Shown piece by piece: positions 31,620 to 39,113 of a stretch of 42,834 bases of DNA. The stretch spans positions 292,309-335,142 of the forward strand of contig NZ_BMMU01000005.1 of assembly GCF_014646095.1 (NCBI RefSeq). The letters are read 5' to 3'. The translations under genes were made by a program, and so were the position numbers. Numbering within the stretch: position 1 is the stretch's first letter; each line of letters starts with the position of its first letter. This stretch comes from Streptomyces lacrimifluminis. GTDB lineage: Bacteria; Actinomycetota; Actinomycetes; Streptomycetales; Streptomycetaceae. The notes beneath the pieces were generated by a model. That model did not search any database and was not told the origin of the DNA. It saw only the letters and a list, made by a program, of their open reading frames with translations.

Positions 31620-32966
31620 TCATCCGATCGCCTGCCTGGTGTCCAGTACGTCCAACACCTCGGCCACTCCGAATGCCGGCGGCAGCGATTCGTTCGCCAG
31701 GTACAGCTTGTCCGCGACCGGGCGGGGCACCGGGAGATGTTCGAAGTAGCCCTGGACGACACGGTCGGGGCCGGTCGGTCGGGAGACGTACCGGGAGACC
31801 GTGGCGATCCGGAACTGTTCACGGCCGTGGGACACCAGCAGGGCTATCTCGGCGATCCGGCGGGTGCCGTCGACGTGGCGGGCGAGTTGGACGACCACGT
31901 CGACCGCCGAGTTGATCTGGTCCTTCAACGCCTCGAAGGGGATCATGACTTCGGACATCGAGCCCAGGGTCTGCAGACGCATCAGCGCGTCCTCCGCCGA
32001 GTTGGCGTGGACGGTGGCCAGGGAGCCGTCGTGTCCCGTGGACATCGCCTGGAGCATGTCGAGGGTCTCACCGCCTCGGACCTCACCGACGATGATGCGG
32101 TCGGGGCGCATGCGCAGGCTGTTGCGGACCAGGTCGCGGATGGTGATCTGACCCTTGCCCTCCACGTTCGGCGGGCGGGATTCGAGGCGGATCACGTGCT
32201 CCTGCTGGAGCTGGAGTTCGGCCGAGTCCTCGATGGTGATGATGCGTTCGTGGGAGGGGACCAGGCCGGAGAGGGCGTTGAGGAGCGTCGTCTTGCCGGT
32301 GCCCGTGCCGCCGCTGACGATGACGTTGAAGCGGGCCCGGACGAACGCGGCGAGGAGCATCAGCATCTGCTCGTCCAGCGAGCCGAGGCCGATCAACTCC
32401 GGGAGTGTGTAGGCGCGGGGGAAACGGCGGATGGTGAGCGTCGGGCCGGTGAGGGAGAGCGGCGGGATGATGACGTTGACGCGTTCGCCGGTGGGCAGGC
32501 GGGCGTCGACCATCGGATTCGACTCGTCCACCCGCCTGTTGACCGTGGAGACGATCCGCTCGATGGTCTGCATCAGCTGCTCGCTCGACGCGAAGCGCAT
32601 GGGAAGCTGTTCGACGCGGCCCGCCCGTTCCACGAAGATCGAGTCGGGGCCGTTGACCATGATCTCGGTGATCGACGCGTCTGCGAGGAGCGGTTCGAGG
32701 ACGCCCAGACCGAGGGCTTCGTCGACAACTCGCCTGATCAGCTGGGAGCGTTCGGCGGAGGAGAGGACCGGGCCCTCACGGCTGATGATGTGGCCGAGGA
32801 CGCGTTCCAGCCGGACCCGGCGTTCCGCTGCCGCGAGGCTGGACATCTCCGCGAGGTCGATCTCTTCGAGGAGCTTGGCACGGTAGACGGCGACGAGGTG
32901 GCCGTCCTCGCGCGCGGCTCCGCTGCCGTTGTCGTCGGCGGAGGCTATGCGGGAGCGCAGGCTCAT
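31620..32966 (-). CDS. tadA: TadA/CpaF family secretion ATPase
   Basis: The 448-residue hexameric ATPase has an N-terminal helical domain (about 20-100), the conserved [20 protein letters not shown] segment, Walker [11 protein letters not shown], an Asp/Glu box [17 protein letters not shown], Walker B-like [14 protein letters not shown] and the His-box [14 protein letters not shown]. These are the diagnostic motifs of the TadA/CpaF subgroup of the VirB11/GspE superfamily. It powers Flp pilin assembly, and sometimes retraction, from the cytoplasmic side. The ATG at 32966 has gaggag about 14 bases upstream. Confidence 0.95.
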   Translation of the reverse strand: MSLRSRIASADDNGSGAAREDGHLVAVYRAKLLEEIDLAEMSSLAAAERRVRLERVLGHIISREGPVLSSAERSQLIRRVVDEALGLGVLEPLLADASITEIMVNGPDSIFVERAGRVEQLPMRFASSEQLMQTIERIVSTVNRRVDESNPMVDARLPTGERVNVIIPPLSLTGPTLTIRRFPRAYTLPELIGLGSLDEQMLMLLAAFVRARFNVIVSGGTGTGKTTLLNALSGLVPSHERIITIEDSAELQLQQEHVIRLESRPPNVEGKGQITIRDLVRNSLRMRPDRIIVGEVRGGETLDMLQAMSTGHDGSLATVHANSAEDALMRLQTLGSMSEVMIPFEALKDQINSAVDVVVQLARHVDGTRRIAEIALLVSHGREQFRIATVSRYVSRPTGPDRVVQGYFEHLPVPRPVADKLYLANESLPPAFGVAEVLDVLDTRQAIG

Positions 32967-33047
32967 GGTCTCTGTCTCAACTCCTCTCCAGTCGGCTTGC
33001 GTTGATCGGTCGGTCGGTGAACTCGGTCGGGAAACCCGGTCGATGGG

Positions 33048-33461
33048 TCAGCCGTCATCGTCGTTGGGCATGGTTGCTTCGCGGGTCACGGGCCATGAGT
33101 CGAAGATCGGGATGATCGCGGGGACGGTGACGGTCACGGTCGCGGTGGTCGTGTCGCCCGCACCCAGCGGCGCGCTCACCTGGGGGTCGAGCCAGTCGCT
33201 GACGGAGGCGCTGCCCGCCGTCTCCCCGTCGCCGCCGAGGGAGGCGGCCCGGGCCGCCGCGCGGGCTCCCGTGCCGGCCTGGTTGATGCCGTAGCCGATC
33301 AGGCCGAGCTGGATGCAGGCCAGGCCGATGATGATGAGGATCGGGAGGAAACCGGCGAACTCCAGGATGGAGGAACCCCGGTCGCGCCTGTCTCGCCGCA
33401 GACTGTTCGCGAACCGCTCCCGGAGACGGTTCGAAGAACGCTCGCCCCGAAGACTCCTCAT
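33048..33461 (-). CDS. TadE-like minor pseudopilin
   Basis: The 137-residue protein has a basic N-terminus, then RRDRGSSILEFAGFLPILIIIGLACIQLG. Cleavage after Gly would put Glu at +5 of SSILEF, matching pseudopilin processing. The hydrophobic helix is followed by QAGTGARAAARAAS and a beta-rich external domain ending in Asp residues. TadE proteins are minor pseudopilins needed for Flp assembly. The ATG shares one base with the stop of the ATPase/TadE fusion gene (TGATG), so translation is coupled. Confidence 0.88.
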   Translation of the reverse strand: MRSLRGERSSNRLRERFANSLRRDRRDRGSSILEFAGFLPILIIIGLACIQLGLIGYGINQAGTGARAAARAASLGGDGETAGSASVSDWLDPQVSAPLGAGDTTTATVTVTVPAIIPIFDSWPVTREATMPNDDDG

Positions 33462-35089
33462 CAGTCCTCGTCCCCCTCCAACGCCGCCCCAGCCTCGCCG
33501 TTCACCGTCCAGTCGACGTCGAACCCCGGGAAGAAGAGAGGTACTTGGGCACGGACCGTGGCCTTCATGACCTCACCCTCGGGAGCGCAGCTGATGGCGG
33601 CGCCGCTCCAGGCTCCGGGGAGGTTCTCGCCGCCCGCGCTCTCGCAGGCCCCCGCGTAGCCGCTCGGGTCGAGTGCGTACGCCGCGGTGGCCGCGCGAGC
33701 CGCCTCGTCCGCCGCGTTGCCGGCCAACGAGTACGTGTAGCCGTACAGCACGCACTGCCACAGGATGCTCATCACGACGAGCAACAGCGGGAACATGCCC
33801 GCGAATTCGAGGGTCACCGCCCCTCGGTCGCCGCGCTCTCCTCGTCGGCGCAGGGTCATCGCGCCCCGGTCCGACGACGACGATGACTTGCGTCGCTTGC
33901 CACCGCCCCCTTCCTGGACGACGACCAGCCCCAACTCCCCCGCCAGCGCCCACAGCGCCTGCTTGACCGTCGACCGGGCGTCCAGGTCCTGGAGGCGTCC
34001 GGCGTCCACCACGCCCTGAAGTTCCTTGAACGCGGCGGGAATCGTCGCGCGGGCGACCTTGGTGCCGGTGACCTTCTCGACGAGGGAGGGCTGGATCTCC
34101 GTACCCTTGGACTGCCGGTTGACGACGGTCAGGGTCTCCTCGGCCTTGCGGATCTGGAGGCGGTCCCAGAGGCGGACCATGCGTTTGGCGGCGCGTACGG
34201 CGACGACGTCCGGGGTGACGAGGAGCAGGGCGTGGTCGGCCATCTCGACGGCGGCGGCCGTGGCCGAGTCCATCCGGGCGCCGCAGTCGACGACCACGAC
34301 GTCGTGGCGGGAGCGCAGGGCGGCGACGACCTGGCGGGTCACCCGGTCGGTGACCTCCTCGCCGCGTTCGCCCTCGGAGGGGGCGAGGAGCAGGTCGATG
34401 CCGGTGTCGTGGGTGAAGACGGCGTCCTGGAGGACGCGCGGGTTGATGTCCGTGATGGCGGCCAGGTCGGCGATCGACCTGCGGAACTGGACGTCCAGGT
34501 AGGAGGCCACGTCCCCCGACTGGAGGTCCAGGTCGATGAGGGCGACGGTGTGGCCCGACGCCCGGGCGGCCAGCGCGAGTTGGACGGCGGTGACGGTGGC
34601 GCCGACGCCGCCCTTGGCGCCGGTGACGGTGACGACCGTACCGCCCGGTCCCGCGTACAACTCCGGCGCTGTACTGCCGAGATGGCGCCGCATGCCCGAC
34701 GACCAGGCCGCCGCGGCCGTGACGCGCTCCGCCAAGGCGTCGTAGCCGAGCGGCAGTTGGACGATACCGCGGGCGCCGGAGTCCATGGCGGCGGTGAGGA
34801 CGCCGGTGCTGGGGTCGGCGGTGATGAGGACGACCCCGACGGCCGGGAAGCGCATCACCAGGTCACGGACGAGTTCGAGGGCCGGGACGGGCCCTATCCG
34901 CTCGTGCACGAGGACGACTTCCGGCAGCTCGTCGAGGGACTCGGCGGCCAGCCGGGCCAGGGTGTCGAGCAGCGCTGTCGAGTCGGCGACGGGCGGGGCG
35001 GGTTCGGCGTCGGGGAGCCTGCTGAGGAGGGTGCTCAGGGCGCGGGCCGACTCGATGTCGGCGGTGGCGGGGAGGACGCGGATGGTCAT
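33461..35089 (-). CDS. TadZ/CpaE-like ATPase fused to a C-terminal TadE pseudopilin domain
   Basis: 542 residues from the ATG at 35089 (gagggc 8 bases upstream). Residues about 1-125 resemble the atypical receiver domain of CpaE/TadZ (VLVHERIGPVP, VGVVLITADPSTGVL). Residues about 140-390 are a MinD/ParA-type ATPase with deviant Walker A TGAKGGVGATV, ALIDLDLQSGDVASYLD and VVVDCGARMDS. After a Gly/Lys/Ser linker the same frame continues into MTLRRRGERGDRGAVTLEFAGMFPLLLVVMSILW, a complete TadE start with Glu at +5 after Gly, then an outer domain. TadZ normally localises the Tad machine to a pole. The fusion would tie this soluble ATPase to a membrane pseudopilin unless cleaved or separately initiated at the internal ATG (about 33862). 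Confidence 0.88.
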   Translation of the reverse strand: MTIRVLPATADIESARALSTLLSRLPDAEPAPPVADSTALLDTLARLAAESLDELPEVVLVHERIGPVPALELVRDLVMRFPAVGVVLITADPSTGVLTAAMDSGARGIVQLPLGYDALAERVTAAAAWSSGMRRHLGSTAPELYAGPGGTVVTVTGAKGGVGATVTAVQLALAARASGHTVALIDLDLQSGDVASYLDVQFRRSIADLAAITDINPRVLQDAVFTHDTGIDLLLAPSEGERGEEVTDRVTRQVVAALRSRHDVVVVDCGARMDSATAAAVEMADHALLLVTPDVVAVRAAKRMVRLWDRLQIRKAEETLTVVNRQSKGTEIQPSLVEKVTGTKVARATIPAAFKELQGVVDAGRLQDLDARSTVKQALWALAGELGLVVVQEGGGGKRRKSSSSSDRGAMTLRRRGERGDRGAVTLEFAGMFPLLLVVMSILWQCVLYGYTYSLAGNAADEAARAATAAYALDPSGYAGACESAGGENLPGAWSGAAISCAPEGEVMKATVRAQVPLFFPGFDVDWTVNGEAGAALEGDED

Positions 35090-35196
35090 CGGCGCGCCCT
35101 CGGCAAGCAAACCTGCGGCTGCGACCGGCGCCGGGGCCGCGGCTGGGATCGGAGCCGGGGCTGCGGTTTCGTACGTACGGACCTCATGCCCGCCTC

Positions 35197-35916
35197 CTAC
35201 TTGTCCTTGTCGAGGGTGTACGTACGGTCGGCGGGGCCGGGGACGGCCGTCAGTTCGCCGCCCGCGACCAGGGACAGGCGGACGTGTTCGGCGAACGACT
35301 CGGCGTATGCGACGCGTTGGGCGTCCGGTGTCTTGAGCGCGAAGGTGATCGGGACGGCCTCCGACGCCGTACGCCGGCGTTCGTTGGTCGACTGCCCCGG
35401 TTCGAGGGCCGTGAGCTTGCCGACGTCGATGACGCGCGCGTTCGTGACGAGCAGCTTGACCTCGTCGACGTTCTTCTCGCTGTCCTTGGCCTCGAAGGTG
35501 GCGTAGATGTTGACGAGCGACCCCGGGTCGATCTTTCCGGCAACACCTGTGGAGGCGTCGATCAGGATCGCGATCTCCTGCTCATCGGCGGCCAGTTCGG
35601 GCCGGTCGACGATCATGTCGGTCTGCAGGAGGGAGCCCTTCTCCAGCTGGGTCACCGCGATCTTGCCGCGGATCTGGGAGACGCGCGTGACGGCGGTCTC
35701 CGACAGCCACCGCTTCGGCATGGAGATCTTCTCGAACTGGTCGGCCGTGAGCTCCTTGTAGGGCGCGATGTCGCCCTTGAGGCGGTACGCCGTCACCTCC
35801 GGGCCGACCTTGGAGTTCACGTCGCGGATCACCGAGAGCACTCCGACGAAGGCGCCGATGGCGCACAGGGTCGACAGGACCAGCAGGATGACGCCGCGGC
35901 GCTGGCGTGAGTTCAT
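35197..35916 (-). CDS. CpaB/RcpC-like SAF-domain pilus assembly protein
   Basis: The 239-residue protein has an N-terminal membrane anchor (GVILLVLSTLCAIGAFVGVLSVI). A SAF-like domain follows (YRLKGDIAPYKELTADQFEKI, IRGKIAVTQLEKGSLLQ), then the RcpC/CpaB domain (EQEIAILIDASTGVAGKIDPGSLVNIYATF, VKLLVTNARVIDVG). In Gram-negatives RcpC/CpaB acts near the secretin; in actinobacteria without a secretin it probably works at the outer face of the membrane. It is followed after 107 bases by the TadZ-TadE fusion gene. Confidence 0.9.
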   Translation of the reverse strand: MNSRQRRGVILLVLSTLCAIGAFVGVLSVIRDVNSKVGPEVTAYRLKGDIAPYKELTADQFEKISMPKRWLSETAVTRVSQIRGKIAVTQLEKGSLLQTDMIVDRPELAADEQEIAILIDASTGVAGKIDPGSLVNIYATFEAKDSEKNVDEVKLLVTNARVIDVGKLTALEPGQSTNERRRTASEAVPITFALKTPDAQRVAYAESFAEHVRLSLVAGGELTAVPGPADRTYTLDKDK

Positions 35917-35967
35917 GACGCGGACAACCTCGATCGGGGGTGGGGACGGACACGTCTTCTACGTCTC

Positions 35968-36906
35968 TTACGTCGTACCTCGGGGCAGTGCTCGTACTGT
36001 TGTTCCTGATGCTCCTGCCGGGGTTCCTGCCCGCCCGAGGGCCACGGGAAGCTCCGAATGCGCGGCGAGTGGGGCGGCACAGAATCCGCAGCGGTCGCCG
36101 ATGAGTTCGAGGCCGCACCAGTGGCACTCCTCGCGGCGTACGGAGGAGACCAGTTGGTAGAGCACGGAGACGTCGTGCAGCCCGGCGGCGAACTCGACGA
36201 TCTTCCCGGTCCCCCACCAGCGCGCGGACTCCGCGGGCAGCGGAACCGGGGCGACTCCCTGCACGCGCCAGGCGGGTGCGAGGGTCGCGGTGACCCAGTC
36301 GGAGGGCGCCTGCCCCTGCGCGACCAGCAGCCGCGTCCCGAACTCGGGCCCGGCCAGCTCCGCCTGGCCCACCCGTACGAGCTGGGCCCGCGGATTGGCC
36401 AGTACGGCGAACTGCGCGCCCGGCACCCACGACTTGGCGTGCGACTTGAGGGAGACGGGCACCCGGTCGAGCTTGGCGACGGAACCGAGGTGGGCGCCGG
36501 CGTAGATGTAGTGCGCGAGCAGCCGGGCGGAGGAGGCGAGCACGCCCGGGCTGAAGTCGCACATGGAGAGCTGCCTCAACTGCTGGGCCAGCAGGGCGAG
36601 TCCGAGGGGCGGCAGATCCACGGCGAGCAGCGCGATACGGTCGCTCTCCAGTACGGAACGCACGGTGTGCAGCCGCCGGGTGACGGCCGGGTCCGTGGCC
36701 GCCGGGTAGAGGGCGATGACGTATCCGTGCTGCTCGATGAGGGTGTGCATCCCCATGAGGGCGCCGTCGAGGGTGTCGAGGGACGGGACGGCGGCGGGCG
36801 GGGTCTGCCGGTCGTGCGGTGGGAGCACCAGGTCGGAACTGGTGACGGCTATCGCGGTCGGCACGCTGCACACCACCCCGTTCACTGCGGCGGGGTGGTC
36901 GGCCAC
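35968..36906 (-). CDS. Hypothetical zinc-ribbon protein, first gene of the tad locus
   Basis: 312 residues from the GTG at 36906 (ctgaggcg just upstream). Much of the protein is an alpha/beta domain of unrecognised family (DTLDGALMGMHTLIEQHGYVIALYP, LLAVDLPPLGLALLAQQLRQLSMCDFSPG, GSVAKLDRVPVSLKSHAKSWVPGA). The C-terminus has two CxxC pairs, CHWCGLELIGDRCGFC, which should bind zinc. There is no signal peptide or membrane segment. Its position as first gene of the locus, 51 bases before cpaB, suggests a cytoplasmic role in pilus biogenesis or regulation. I do not recognise it from Gram-negative tad loci. Confidence 0.75.
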   Translation of the reverse strand: MADHPAAVNGVVCSVPTAIAVTSSDLVLPPHDRQTPPAAVPSLDTLDGALMGMHTLIEQHGYVIALYPAATDPAVTRRLHTVRSVLESDRIALLAVDLPPLGLALLAQQLRQLSMCDFSPGVLASSARLLAHYIYAGAHLGSVAKLDRVPVSLKSHAKSWVPGAQFAVLANPRAQLVRVGQAELAGPEFGTRLLVAQGQAPSDWVTATLAPAWRVQGVAPVPLPAESARWWGTGKIVEFAAGLHDVSVLYQLVSSVRREECHWCGLELIGDRCGFCAAPLAAHSELPVALGRAGTPAGASGTTVRALPRGTT

Positions 36907-37215
36907 CGCCTCAGATCGCCTCTGTGACGTCCTCTTGCATCAGCACCTTATCCACGGCATGGCCCGCTCAACACCGAATCTTCTAGATCGACTAACGGAA
37001 GGTGGAGCCCGATCAACGGAGAGTGAGACGAATATGCCACAAGTCGGGTGGCGGGGAGGGTAGTTGACGAGGGGCCCGCGCCGAAGCCGATGCACCTTTC
37101 GGGGACAGGTCTGCCACGATTCTTCACAGCTTCGACAACTTCGCGCTCAGACCTCACCTCCGGAATCGTGGCTTCCATCACGGTGTGAGCGGTTCGCGCC
37201 TGGTCCACTGCCCGG
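36907..37215. promoter_or_regulatory. Probable tad operon promoter region
   Basis: 309 bases with no supported gene. On the minus strand TTGAGC (36966-36971) and TAAGGT (36945-36950), 15 bases apart, could serve the tad operon. A 34-codon plus-strand frame from ATG 36959 is not convincing. Confidence 0.35.
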
Positions 37216-37590
37216 ATGCTGATCAACCTGATACTCCACGTCCTCCCCTGGTGGATCCGCGAACCCCCGGTCATCGCCGTCAGCCTCCTCTTCTGTGGCC
37301 TCGCCCTCTACTGGACCGTCACGGACGGAGGGCGGGCGAGATTCGGCCACGGCGTCCTGTTCCTCGCTGTCGCGGCTCTCCGGATTCACCTCCTCGGAGG
37401 GGAGTTGAGAAAGCGACAGGCGACCACACAACTGCCGGCCTTCACTGTGACCAGTCCTTTTGCTGTTGCCACAGTGCAACCCTCCGAACCTGGCGGAGCC
37501 TTCGGCCCGACGGATAGCATCCGGTATTTGTCAGTCGTACGGGGAGTCACCTGTGAAGTGCCGTTCTCTGCGCGGCGGCAAGCCCGATGA
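37216..37590 (+). CDS. Possible small two-helix membrane protein
   Basis: An ATG at 37216 opens a 124-codon frame. Its first 60 residues (LINLILHVLPWWIREPPVIAVSLLFCGLALYW and HGVLFLAVAALRIHLL) form two hydrophobic segments, as in small membrane proteins. The second half looks random and overlaps the next predicted gene in another frame. There is no clear ribosome site and no family resemblance. It may be an eroded gene whose true end is lost. Confidence 0.4.
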   Translation: MLINLILHVLPWWIREPPVIAVSLLFCGLALYWTVTDGGRARFGHGVLFLAVAALRIHLLGGELRKRQATTQLPAFTVTSPFAVATVQPSEPGGAFGPTDSIRYLSVVRGVTCEVPFSARRQAR

Positions 37591-37858
37591 CAATGACGAG
37601 AGTGCCGGAGCCGGCACCGGGAGCGAGTCGCCCGCATTGCCGAGGGCGAGCGCCGACGCGACGACCTCCGCCGAGCGACCGAAGATCGAGCTTCCATCAG
37701 ATGCACTCAACGACGCGCTCGCGTGGGTGCAGGCCTATGTCGACGCCACCATGTCCTCACCGGGACGACTCAGTCGTGGGGCGCTGAATTTCGGGGGTCG
37801 TCCCGAGCGAGATAAGCGCGCGTTCTGGTCAGACGGGCCGCAGCAGCACGGAACCTGA
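37553..37858 (+). CDS. Hypothetical 101-aa protein near the toxin locus
   Basis: A GTG at 37553 is preceded by ggggag at 8 bases and a possible -10 (TAGCAT, 37514-37519). The product is hydrophilic, with Gly/Ala/Ser-rich residues up to about 40 and a helical part (LPSDALNDALAWVQAYVDAT). Third positions are mostly G or C. It overlaps, on the opposite strand, the last 89 bases of the frameshifted Imm50 gene, so one of the two is unlikely to be fully functional. No family is recognised. Confidence 0.45.
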   Translation: MKCRSLRGGKPDDNDESAGAGTGSESPALPRASADATTSAERPKIELPSDALNDALAWVQAYVDATMSSPGRLSRGALNFGGRPERDKRAFWSDGPQQHGT

Positions 37859-38197
37859 TACCGGAAGCCTCAGAACCGAGGGCCACGTCGAAGTGTCCTC
37901 CATCGCGGACGGTCATATCGGCCATCTTGGCTTCGGAAGCCCCCAACCCGTTACCCGGAGACCGGTCACCCCCGTGAAGAACAAGTGGAACTCAAAGGCG
38001 TTGAAGTCCCTTCCCTTCCATTCATGGGGCAGGTTCACCGGGAAGGCCCTGGTGTCGAAGCCCAGGGTTACCGAGTCCTCCCGTTCATCGATGTGCACGT
38101 AGAAGAGTTCGCACGCCTCGGTCGGGGGCGGGTCGCCGTCGTACAGCTCCCCCAAGTATGCGCTGGACGCCAGAAGTTGCGACCAGTCAGCGCTCAT
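37770..38197 (-). pseudogene. Imm50 family immunity protein gene with a -1 frameshift
   Basis: The first 80 or so codons read like the Imm50 family of polymorphic-toxin immunity proteins: ELFYVHIDEREDSVTLGFDTRAFPVN, then GRDFNAFEFHLFFTGVTGLRVTGWG. The frame then leaves the family sequence at a run of five G residues (37941-37945) and stops at 37913. Adding one G restores SEAKMADMTVRDGGHFDVALGSEASGIRFRA and runs to a TGA at 37770-37772, giving the usual length of about 142 residues. It is a decayed or phase-off immunity gene, or a homopolymer sequencing error. Its start overlaps the 3' end of the upstream immunity-like gene by 11 bases. Confidence 0.72.
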
Positions 38198-38687
38198 AGA
38201 AGGTCTTCTCGTCGGCCGGGGGAAGGAAGGTGTTCCGTCGGGCGTCGATCTTGCTTACGAAGAGATGCGGTCCGTTGTCCGATCCGTCGGCCTGGATGCG
38301 GAACGCGCTCACATGGCTGACGCGCACGGACTCGCTGCAGTCGAATCGGAGAGCCACCCCTCGACCGTCTGCGATGACCCGCATACGCCTCTCCCCGCCG
38401 CCCCACGAGGACATCTCGACGCAGCCGACTGACGGTGGGGCCCAATCGGTGAGGGAGATGTTCTCCACTGCCAGGAACTGAGTTGACACTGCACCGTGTC
38501 CATCCCCGCATCGGTCCATCCCTGCGGTGCCGAACCAGGAAAAGAGGGCAGGTCGACCCGGAGGGTTACCGTGGGCCCGCGCCAGTTCAGATTGACCGAC
38601 CTGATCCTTACGTCGGCGAGGTCCGGGACATCGGCCGTAGAGCGAATTGAGCGCTTCCGGATTCACGAGAAAACTCTCAACGGTCAT
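38187..38687 (-). pseudogene. Imm50-like immunity gene with two compensating indels
   Basis: From the ATG at 38687 (gaggag 10 bases upstream) the frame is open for 166 codons: MTVESFLVNPEALNSLYG at the start and FLAVENISLTDWAPPSVG, FDCSESVRVSHVSAF and GPHLFVSKIDARRN at the end. Between about 38635 and 38482 the family-like sequence (VRIRSVNLNWRGPTVTLRVD, DAGMDTVQCQL) lies in another frame. An extra base near ggcc at 38634-38636 and a missing base near 38480 explain this. About 51 residues are therefore miscoded although no stop arises. It follows the Rhs and first immunity genes on the same strand. Confidence 0.65.
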
Positions 38688-38792
38688 AGTAGTGATGCTC
38701 CTCAGCACCCGGGATCTGCCGTTGCGGGTGTCCACACGTCATACCCGACCTTCGCCCGTAGAGCTGCTACGCAGCAGCGGGAGCTGCTGCTG

Positions 38793-39113
38793 TCACACGG
38801 GGATCGTCCACACATGCGAGTCCGTGGGAGGAGCCGGCCTCACTTCCCACTCGGAGAGATCCTCGCCGGGCGCACCGTACGGCAACTGGCCGTCCCGTGG
38901 CTCGAAGTACAGACCGTAGGCCCAGTAGTCCGGCATCTCATGACACATGAGGTCGGGGTACGGCTCGATCCGAGCACCCTCGTACGTCGAATTGATCCTG
39001 GCCACGGCTTCGGCTCGGGAGATTCCGAACCGGCTGACCATCTCCTCGGCGATCTCGCGGAAATAGTCGAGCATCTCCTCGTCGAGTTCGATGAGAAACT
39101 CCTCGGTCTTCAC
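38793..39113 (-). CDS. Probable cognate immunity protein of the Rhs toxin
   Basis: The 106-residue acidic protein starts at GTG 39113, whose GTGA overlaps the Rhs stop, so it is translationally coupled to the toxin. It has helices LDEEMLDYFREIAEEMVSRFG and SRAEAVARINSTY, then a conserved-looking Trp/Tyr-rich region (YWAYGLYFEPRD). Direct coupling after the toxin tip, small size and acidity fit an immunity protein that neutralises the toxin in the cytoplasm. No named Imm family was identified with confidence, and the assignment is from position. Confidence 0.7.
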   Translation of the reverse strand: MKTEEFLIELDEEMLDYFREIAEEMVSRFGISRAEAVARINSTYEGARIEPYPDLMCHEMPDYWAYGLYFEPRDGQLPYGAPGEDLSEWEVRPAPPTDSHVWTIPV

